From: JBBRLA01 sp038231615
GTDB taxonomy: Bacteria; Myxococcota_A; Polyangia; Palsa-1104; JAEUJZ01
NCBI GenBank assembly: GCA_038231615.1
Contig: JBBRLA010000528.1
Coordinates: 1 to 6,272, forward strand
DNA length: 6,272 nt
Direction of reading: 5' to 3'
Shown: in pieces, positions 1 through 5,081 of the stretch
Layout of the letters: every line of letters starts with the position of its first letter
Position numbering within the stretch: the stretch's first letter is position 1
Made by a program: the position numbers and the translations under genes
The notes under the pieces: model-generated
The model's input: only the letters and a program-made list of their open reading frames with translations
What the model was told of the DNA's origin: nothing
Database searches by the model: none

Positions 1-544
1 CGACATAGTCGACGCGCCACTGCCGGCGGTCGTGGCCGCCGGTGCTTCCGTGGAAGAGATGTTCGTCGAGGGCGATGACGTCCCCCGGGTCGGTCAAAAG
101 GGCGTGCTCCTGTTCGGGGGTCGGGGTAATCTCCTTTCGATGGGAGCCGGGGACGACGCGGAGGGCGCCGTTGTCCGCGCGCAGGGGGTCGAGGTAGGCG
201 AGAAAGCCGACGCTGGTCACGTCGGTCGTCGAGTCTCGGTGCCAGGGCGAGGAGGCCGCGTAGCGCACGCCCTTGGCCCGGGCCGAAAGCACCGGCCGCT
301 CGAGAAGCGCCTCGGCGAGGGGCCCGAAGCGGTCGAGGAGCTCCAAGCTGAGGGCTGTCTTCTCGCACATCATCGGGACGTAGTGGCCCGTGATAACCTC
401 GGCGCCGACCTCGGCGCGGAAGGCGCCGCGCCTGCTGTTCGCGAGCGCCCGATCCAGTTCCCGGGAAAGGGGGGCGGGATCGAAGGCCCGTCGCAAGACG
501 ATGAAACCCAGGTCTCGGAAGCGCGCGATCTCTTCTGGCGACAT
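1..544 (-). CDS. PhyH family Fe(II)/2-oxoglutarate dioxygenase, C-terminus cut by window edge
   Basis: This is a partial gene: 181 codons are visible and the reading continues past position 1. The protein opens MSPEEIARFRDLGFIVLRR, the usual N-terminal pattern of phytanoyl-CoA dioxygenase (PhyH) family proteins. The metal-binding motif WHRD gives His102 and Asp104 as two iron ligands. The strand GALRVVPGSH (126-135) and the segment DEHLFHGS (160-167) supply the third ligand, His165. The Arg-rich stretch DRRQWRVDYV (172-181) should hold the 2-oxoglutarate-binding arginine, probably Arg174 or Arg177. The family hydroxylates or halogenates small molecules and lipids using O2 and 2-oxoglutarate in the cytoplasm; the substrate cannot be read from this sequence. 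The ATG at 544 is preceded by GGAG (556-553) at 8 nt spacing, a good start. The gene is divergent from larE. The family call is firm, the specific function unknown. Confidence 0.9.
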   Translation of the reverse strand, partial: MSPEEIARFRDLGFIVLRRAFDPAPLSRELDRALANSRRGAFRAEVGAEVITGHYVPMMCEKTALSLELLDRFGPLAEALLERPVLSARAKGVRYAASSPWHRDSTTDVTSVGFLAYLDPLRADNGALRVVPGSHRKEITPTPEQEHALLTDPGDVIALDEHLFHGSTGGHDRRQWRVDYV

Positions 545-721
545 ACACTCGACTCCGGGGGGGATCAGAAGTTGCCGGCCAGACCCAGCCCCGAGAGGAT
601 CGATTCGTACAATGTATTCTGCATGCGGGTGACAGGGACAAGAGAAAACAATACGACGTGGCCGGGCGGTGGCCGGATCGACTGGCCCGGGGTATCTCCT
701 CGTGGTATTTCATCTGGAGAC
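545..721. other. Divergent intergenic region between the PhyH gene and larE
   Basis: These 177 bp separate two divergent genes and should carry both promoters. The stretch 600-655 is visibly richer in A and T than the flanking coding DNA. On the minus strand, TTGTCC (641-636) and TACATT (616-611) with a 19 nt spacer form a poor sigma-70-like pair. On the plus strand TACAAT (608-613) resembles a -10 box but has no good -35 partner. No terminator, riboswitch or operator was recognised. The minus strand also has a short open frame (724-565), discussed in the findings, that I do not call as a gene. Confidence 0.5.
553..556 (-). promoter_or_regulatory. Ribosome binding site of the PhyH gene
   Basis: GGAG on the minus strand lies 8 nt before the ATG at 544. 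It fixes the start of the dioxygenase gene and supports that the minus strand is the coding strand here. Confidence 0.7.
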
Positions 722-2083
722 ATGCATACGCCCAGCGATTTCTCCTTTCCCGCCGCCTCGTCATCATCGTCAGGGACCGCCGCGCCGGACGCACTTTCGA
801 TCAAGCTTTCCCGGCTGCGGCACGTCGTGCGCGGCTATGGATCGGCGCTGGTGGCCTTCTCCGGCGGCGTGGATTCGATGCTGGTGCTGGCGGTGGCCCG
901 CGACGAGCTGGGCGATCGCGCCGTGGCGTTCACCGCGGTCTCCGAGACCATGGCTGAGCGCGAGGTGGCGGAGGCCGGCGCGCTCTGCCGCGGCCTGGGC
1001 GTACGCCACCAGGTGATCACCTCCCATGAGATGCAGCGCCCCGGCTTCGCCGACAACCCGATCAACCGTTGCTACCACTGCAAGGCGGAGCTGCTCGACT
1101 TGTGTGTGCCGGCGGCGCAGGAGTTGGGCCTGGCCGAAGTGCTGCTGGGTACCAACCTGGACGATCTGGGAGACCACCGGCCGGGCTTGCTGGCGGCGCG
1201 GGAGCGTGGCGCGCGGCAGCCCCTGGTCGAGGCCGAGCTGTCCAAGGCCGAGGTGCGGGAGCTGTCCCATCGCCTGGGCCTGCCCACGTGGGACAAGCCG
1301 CAGCTGGCGTGCCTCTCGTCGCGCTTCCCCTATGGCACCCGGATCACCAACCCACGGCTGCGACAGGTCGATCGCTTCGAGGAGGGGCTGCGCGACCTGG
1401 GGTTCAAGCAGCTCCGGGTGCGGCTGCACGCGCTGCCGGACCTGCCCACGGGCGAAGGCGGCACCCTGGCCCGGGTGGAGATCGCCGAGGACGATCTTTC
1501 GCGGGCCTTCGAGCGGCGCAAGGAGATCGTTGCACTGGGGCAGCGGGCCGGATTCATCTATGTGTCTCTGGACCTGATGGGTTTCCGCTCGGGGTCGGGC
1601 AACGCCGTGCTCCTTAGCATCGGCGTCGCGGCACCTCCAGCAGGGGCATCGCCTTTGACCGCGACACCCGGCCCCGCGAAAGCGCGCACGCGCAAGGTGG
1701 TGGTGGCGGCGTTGGTCCGGGGAGACAACGGTACGGTGCTGCTGAGCCAGCGGCGGGCGGATCAGCCGATGCCGCTTTACTGGGAATTCCCCGGCGGCAA
1801 GCTGGAGGCCGGGGAGTCCCCGGAGGAGGCCTTGCGCCGGGAATTGCGCGAGGAGTTGGGGGTCGAATCCCAGGTGGAGGGCGTCTGGGAAGTCGTGTCC
1901 CATGCCTATCCGGAGTTCGACCTGCTGATGCTGGTCTACCCCTGTCGCCTCGACCGTGCTCCGCAGCCCGTCGAGGTGGCGCAGGTGCGCTTTGTGACTC
2001 CGGCGGAACTGCCAAACTACGAGGTCCTGCCGGCGGATGTCCCCTTGATAGACCGTCTGCGCCGCGAGGCCGGGATCAGCTAA
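722..2083 (+). CDS. larE: LarE sulfur insertase fused to a MutT-like Nudix hydrolase
   Basis: This 453-residue protein has two domains. Residues about 25-300 are LarE, the ATP-dependent sulfur transferase that adenylates pyridinium-3,5-biscarboxylate mononucleotide and converts its carboxylates to thiocarboxylates for the nickel-pincer cofactor of lactate racemase and related enzymes. Seen motifs are the PP-loop SGGVDS (47-52), NRCYHCK (115-121, Cys117 and Cys120), ACLSSRFPYG (196-205, Cys197 at the position of the sulfur-donor cysteine of Lactobacillus LarE) and the terminal GFRSGS (287-292). After a linker (about 300-322, Ala/Pro-rich) residues 323-453 form a Nudix domain with WEFPGGKLEAGES and a perfect Nudix box at 359-381 (Glu365, Arg373-Glu374, Glu377-Glu378, Gly380). 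Normal LarE is about 270-280 residues, so the extra length is the Nudix part. The start is uncertain: ATG 722 has GGAG only 2 nt upstream, and residues 1-22 are Ser/Ala-rich and not conserved-looking. The frame is open far upstream, but that part is antisense to the PhyH gene. No larB or larC is in the window. Confidence 0.9.
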   Translation: MHTPSDFSFPAASSSSSGTAAPDALSIKLSRLRHVVRGYGSALVAFSGGVDSMLVLAVARDELGDRAVAFTAVSETMAEREVAEAGALCRGLGVRHQVITSHEMQRPGFADNPINRCYHCKAELLDLCVPAAQELGLAEVLLGTNLDDLGDHRPGLLAARERGARQPLVEAELSKAEVRELSHRLGLPTWDKPQLACLSSRFPYGTRITNPRLRQVDRFEEGLRDLGFKQLRVRLHALPDLPTGEGGTLARVEIAEDDLSRAFERRKEIVALGQRAGFIYVSLDLMGFRSGSGNAVLLSIGVAAPPAGASPLTATPGPAKARTRKVVVAALVRGDNGTVLLSQRRADQPMPLYWEFPGGKLEAGESPEEALRRELREELGVESQVEGVWEVVSHAYPEFDLLMLVYPCRLDRAPQPVEVAQVRFVTPAELPNYEVLPADVPLIDRLRREAGIS

Positions 2084-2087
2084 ACGA

Positions 2088-3182
2088 TTACCCCGCCCGG
2101 CAGGCGGAGAGCCTCAGGCGCAGCCACGCCTCGTCGAGCCCCTCGCCGATGAACACCAGTGTCGAGCCCGGTGGGGCCTTGGCCGCCTGCTCGGGCGTGC
2201 ACGGCCGCAGTTCCACCCTACGCCCGGCCAGTTCCAGAAGGGCCACCGCTCCATCTCCATCGGCGGCGGACCCGGCCCCAAGCGACCCCGGATCGGCCAG
2301 CCTGACGAAGCCCTTGACCCGCAGCACCTCCCCCGGCAGTTCCTGCAAGAGTTGCCGAAGCGGCCCCGAGAGCAGCGGGCGCGTCTCCCGCAGGGACACC
2401 GCGCAAAGCTGGCCGCCATGCCCTCCAGGTGGGTGTCCATCGTGCCCAACATGCCCGTCATGTCCGCTTCGGCCCGCCCCGCCCCGCGTCTCCGCGTCCC
2501 CGTCGTGTCCCGCAAATGAAGGGTCTTGTGCCGGCCCGGCCGGCGCCCTGCCGGCCATGCGCGGCGCCAGCGCCCAGCGCAGCGTATGGGCCACGTCTCC
2601 CGGCGTGGCATCCGGCGGCAGCGCCACACGGTCCGAGGTGGCCCCCAGGCGATCGAGCAGCCGGTGTGCCTCTTCCAGGCGCATCGCGTCGCCCAGATCA
2701 AGCTTGGTCAGCAGCAGCCGGTCGGCCTCGCGGATCTGGTGTTCCGCCTCGGCCCGGCGGGTCACGGCCTGGCTCACGTGCAGCACGTCCACCAGGCACA
2801 GGAGTCCGCGCAGGTCCAGCCGGTCCCGCAGCGCCTCCGGCAGGTCCTCGTACTGCCGCAGCAGCACCCCGGGCTCGGCAATGCCGCTGGTCTCCACGAT
2901 GAGGTGGGTCGCCCCGGCGCGGTCCACCAGAGAAAGCGCCGCGTCCCACAGCTCGGTGCCCCGGGCGCAGCACACGCACCCGTCGGAAAGTTCCAGGATA
3001 TCCCCGGTCGAAAGGAGCGCCCCGTCGATGCCGATCTGGCCGAATTCGTTGACCACCACGCCCAGCTTGGCGCCGGTCTGGGTGCGCAGGAGCCGGTTGA
3101 TGAGGGTGGTCTTGCCGCTGCCCAAAAACCCGGTGATCAGCAGGATCGGGGTCGGGCCCAATCCATCGGTCTGTGTATTCAT
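2088..3182 (-). CDS. CobW/COG0523 family G3E GTPase, putative metallochaperone
   Basis: The 364-residue protein is a cytoplasmic P-loop GTPase of the G3E CobW subfamily, whose members deliver or insert metals (Zn, Co, Ni or Fe) into target proteins. Seen in order: Walker A GFLGSGKTT (18-26), the metal-binding GCVCC (68-72, giving CxCC at Cys69, Cys71, Cys72), the switch-like ETSGIAEP (97-104), the guanine-specificity TKLD (159-162), a Gly/His/Asp-rich linker (226-257) with HDGHVGHDGHPPGGHGG, and a CobW C-terminal domain (about 259-360) with LRVKGF. The length is normal for the family. The His-rich insert between the GTPase and C-terminal domains is common in this family and should bind metal. 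The ATG at 3182 has no clear Shine-Dalgarno. The gene converges on larE with a 4 bp gap and is divergent from the transaldolase gene. The metal and client are not decidable here; nickel for LarE-dependent cofactor synthesis is only a guess from position. Confidence 0.9.
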   Translation of the reverse strand: MNTQTDGLGPTPILLITGFLGSGKTTLINRLLRTQTGAKLGVVVNEFGQIGIDGALLSTGDILELSDGCVCCARGTELWDAALSLVDRAGATHLIVETSGIAEPGVLLRQYEDLPEALRDRLDLRGLLCLVDVLHVSQAVTRRAEAEHQIREADRLLLTKLDLGDAMRLEEAHRLLDRLGATSDRVALPPDATPGDVAHTLRWALAPRMAGRAPAGPAQDPSFAGHDGDAETRGGAGRSGHDGHVGHDGHPPGGHGGQLCAVSLRETRPLLSGPLRQLLQELPGEVLRVKGFVRLADPGSLGAGSAADGDGAVALLELAGRRVELRPCTPEQAAKAPPGSTLVFIGEGLDEAWLRLRLSACRAG

Positions 3183-3237
3183 CAGGCGGCGAAGTCTAGC
3201 ACTTGCCCTTCAGCGCCGCCGCGGCCATATTTCGCTT
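3183..3237. promoter_or_regulatory. Divergent promoter region between the CobW gene and transaldolase
   Basis: This 55 bp gap must serve two divergent genes. On the plus strand TTGCCC (3203-3208) and CATATT (3226-3231) are separated by exactly 17 nt, and the last base of the -10 box is 6 nt before the transaldolase ATG, so transcription would begin at or next to the start codon. On the minus strand TGCTAGACT (3201-3193) resembles an extended -10 element (TGnTAnAnT) and lies about 10 nt before the CobW ATG, with no recognisable -35. Neither gene has a Shine-Dalgarno in this gap. The matches are by eye and moderate. Confidence 0.4.
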
Positions 3238-4254
3238 ATGAAAACCCAGAAACCGCAGCCAGGCTCACCCGCGGGGCTGCCAGGCAACCTATTAGACCAG
3301 CTCAAGCAATACACCGTCGTGGTGTCCGACACCGGCGATTTCAAATCCATCGAACGCTACCGGCCAAAGGACGCCACCACCAACCCCTCGCTTTTGACCA
3401 CGGCGGCGCAGTTGCCGGAATACGACGACATCGTCGACGGCACCCTCTCGTGGGCGCGCAAGGAGGCCGGCGGCGGGGCGCAACGCGAGGACGTCGTCCG
3501 CCTGGCCATCGACCGGATGGCGGTCGAGTTCGGCCTGCGCATCCTCAAGATCATCCCCGGCAGGGTGTCTACCGAGGTCGATGCCCGCCTGTCTTATGAC
3601 ACCGCGGCGAGCATCGACAAGGCGCGGTCGATCATCGCCGCTTACGACAAGGCGGGGATCAAGCGCGAGCGGGTGCTGGTCAAGATCGCCTCCACCTGGG
3701 AGGGCATCCGCGCCGCGGAGGTGTTGGAGAAGGAGGGCATTCACGTCAACATGACACTGCTCTTCGGGCTGCATCAGGCCATCGCCAGCGCCGATGCCGG
3801 GGTGACGTTGATCTCGCCCTTTGTGGGCCGCATTCTGGATTGGTACCTGAAGGCCGAGAAGCGCGAGAGCTTCCCGCCAGCGGAAGACCCGGGGGTGAAA
3901 AACGTCACCCAGATTTACAACTACTACAAGGGCCTGGGCGTGCGCACCGAGGTGATGGGGGCAAGCTTCCGCAACATCGGTGAGATCATCGAGCTTTGCG
4001 GGTGCGACCTTTTGACCATTTCGCCCAAGCTGCTGGAGGAACTGTCGCAGAAGCAGGGCACGCTGGAGCGGAAGCTTTACCCGCGTAAGGCCCAGGAAAT
4101 GAAGGTGGAGCAGCAAAAGATGGACGAGGCGTCCTTCAAAAAGGCCCACCAGGCCGACCGCATGGCCAGCGAGAAGCTTCAGCAGGGCATCGTCGATTTC
4201 AGCGAGGCACTGGAGAAGCTCGAAGGGATACTGGGCAAGCGCCTGGACGCTTGA
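3238..4254 (+). CDS. tal: Transaldolase (TalB-type, class I)
   Basis: This 338-residue cytoplasmic enzyme transfers a dihydroxyacetone unit between sedoheptulose 7-phosphate and glyceraldehyde 3-phosphate in the non-oxidative pentose phosphate pathway. The full TalB pattern is present: VVVSDTGDF with Asp31, DATTNPSLL (45-53), STEVDARLSYD with Glu113, LVKIASTWEGIRAAEV with the Schiff-base Lys149, NMTLLFGLHQA (171-181), LISPFVGRILDWY (191-203) and VMGASFRNIGEI (239-250). Phe195 in ISPFVGR matches Phe178 of E. coli TalB, a residue typical of true transaldolase rather than fructose-6-phosphate aldolase. It is slightly longer than E. coli TalB (317), mainly through about 14 extra N-terminal residues and a Lys/Glu-rich segment near 276-306. 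ATG 3238 is the only sensible start: the frame stays open upstream, but that DNA is the CobW gene in antisense. It lacks a Shine-Dalgarno and may be leaderless. Confidence 0.96.
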   Translation: MKTQKPQPGSPAGLPGNLLDQLKQYTVVVSDTGDFKSIERYRPKDATTNPSLLTTAAQLPEYDDIVDGTLSWARKEAGGGAQREDVVRLAIDRMAVEFGLRILKIIPGRVSTEVDARLSYDTAASIDKARSIIAAYDKAGIKRERVLVKIASTWEGIRAAEVLEKEGIHVNMTLLFGLHQAIASADAGVTLISPFVGRILDWYLKAEKRESFPPAEDPGVKNVTQIYNYYKGLGVRTEVMGASFRNIGEIIELCGCDLLTISPKLLEELSQKQGTLERKLYPRKAQEMKVEQQKMDEASFKKAHQADRMASEKLQQGIVDFSEALEKLEGILGKRLDA

Positions 4255-4307
4255 AACGCACGCCGGAATAACATTGCGAACCGGGCTCACGTGGTCATCT
4301 TAAGGAT

Positions 4308-4313
4308 GGAGGG
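4308..4313 (+). promoter_or_regulatory. Ribosome binding site of pcm
   Basis: GGAGGG lies 8 nt before the ATG at 4322. It is the best Shine-Dalgarno in the window and favours this start over the second in-frame ATG at 4343, whose upstream AAGGA sits only 2 nt away. Confidence 0.75.
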
Positions 4314-4321
4314 CCGCGTTT

Positions 4322-5038
4322 ATGGAAGCGGTTACAAGGACCATGAGACCGAATTCTCCCCCACCTGATCGTCCCGCTGCCCCGCCTGGTCGGGATTTTT
4401 CTGCCCACTCAGCTCACTCCTCGGAATTCGATTCGGCGCGGAACAGCCTGCTGCACAGCCTGCGAAAGCGCGACATCGACCCGCGGGTGGTCGCGGCCTT
4501 CGCCGAGGTCCCCAGAGAGCGATTTGTCCCCTCGGACCGCGTCAAGGAGGCGTACCTGGACCAGGCCCTGCCCATCGGGGAGGAGCAGACCATCAGCCAG
4601 CCGTTCATGATCGCCCGGATGCTGGTGGAACTGCACCTGCGCGGGGACGAAAAGGTCCTGGACATCGGCACCGGGTCGGGATACCAGGCGGCGCTGCTCT
4701 CGTGCCTGTGCCGGGAGGTGCACGGGGTGGAAGTGCGCCCGGATCTGCTGCTGCGGGCGCGGGAGGTGCTGGCCTCGCTGGGTTATGACAACATCAGAAC
4801 CTATCTGCGCAACGGCCGGGAGGGGCTGCCGGAGGAGGCGCCCTTCGACGTCATCATCGTAGCCGCCGCCAGCAACGACGTGCCGCCGGCTCTTTTGACT
4901 CAGCTCGCGCCCGGCGGGCGCCTGGCGCTGCCCCTGGGCGACCCGAGCATGCAGTGGCTGCGAGTGGCCACCCGCGGAACGGATGGCAAGGTAAACTGGC
5001 GCACCCACGACGCCTGCTCCTTCGTCCCGCTGGTCTAA
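4322..5038 (+). CDS. pcm: Protein-L-isoaspartate O-methyltransferase
   Basis: The 238-residue protein uses S-adenosylmethionine to methylate isoaspartyl residues in aged proteins and so starts their repair. Seen features are the family entry motif VPRERFVP (63-70), EQTISQPFMIARM (88-100), SAM motif I VLDIGTGSGYQAA (112-124), the acidic ribose-binding Glu137 in HGVEVRPDLL, EEAPFDVIIVAAA (171-183), PGGRLALPLG (197-206) and the typical C-terminal FVPLV. The family is usually about 210-220 residues; the excess is a Pro/Ser/Ala-rich N-terminal stretch (1-38) with no signal peptide. Two small departures are visible: Glu88 replaces the usual Gly of GQTISQP, and RNGREGLPEE stands where GDG-x-x-GWPE is usual. 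It follows transaldolase by 67 bp and precedes the esterase by 43 bp on the same strand, so co-transcription is possible. No clear promoter or terminator was seen in the flanking gaps. Confidence 0.92.
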   Translation: MEAVTRTMRPNSPPPDRPAAPPGRDFSAHSAHSSEFDSARNSLLHSLRKRDIDPRVVAAFAEVPRERFVPSDRVKEAYLDQALPIGEEQTISQPFMIARMLVELHLRGDEKVLDIGTGSGYQAALLSCLCREVHGVEVRPDLLLRAREVLASLGYDNIRTYLRNGREGLPEEAPFDVIIVAAASNDVPPALLTQLAPGGRLALPLGDPSMQWLRVATRGTDGKVNWRTHDACSFVPLV

Positions 5039-5081
5039 AAGGGGCTTTCGCCAAGGCGTGGGAGCAGGTAGTCTCCGCTTC

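Noticed and set aside
32..721. Plus-strand frame as an N-terminal extension of LarE
   Set aside because: It is antisense to a convincing PhyH gene and has no recognisable domain, and LarE homology begins only about 25 residues after ATG 722.
565..804. Minus-strand 79-residue frame overlapping the larE start
   Set aside because: It needs a TTG start, has weak codon bias and unplaced ribosome binding sites (AAAGGAG near 749 is too far from the ATG at 724), and no family is recognised. Kept only as a finding about the repeated start.
770..1903. Minus-strand 377-residue frame opposite larE
   Set aside because: The translation is Gln/Arg/His-rich and lacks domains, while the plus strand encodes all LarE and Nudix motifs.
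2526..3599. Plus-strand 357-residue frame across the CobW and transaldolase genes
   Set aside because: It overlaps two well-supported genes in wrong frames and shows no motifs.
3292..4290. Minus-strand 332-residue frame opposite transaldolase
   Set aside because: It is the antisense shadow of a gene with every catalytic residue of TalB.
4274..4302. Possible pcm promoter (TTGCGA with CATCTT)
   Set aside because: The -10 box matches only half of the consensus and the spacing is not ideal; pcm may be read from the transaldolase transcript.
5039..5081. Possible terminator after pcm around GGCTTTCGCC
   Set aside because: The stem would be only three base pairs and no T-run follows.
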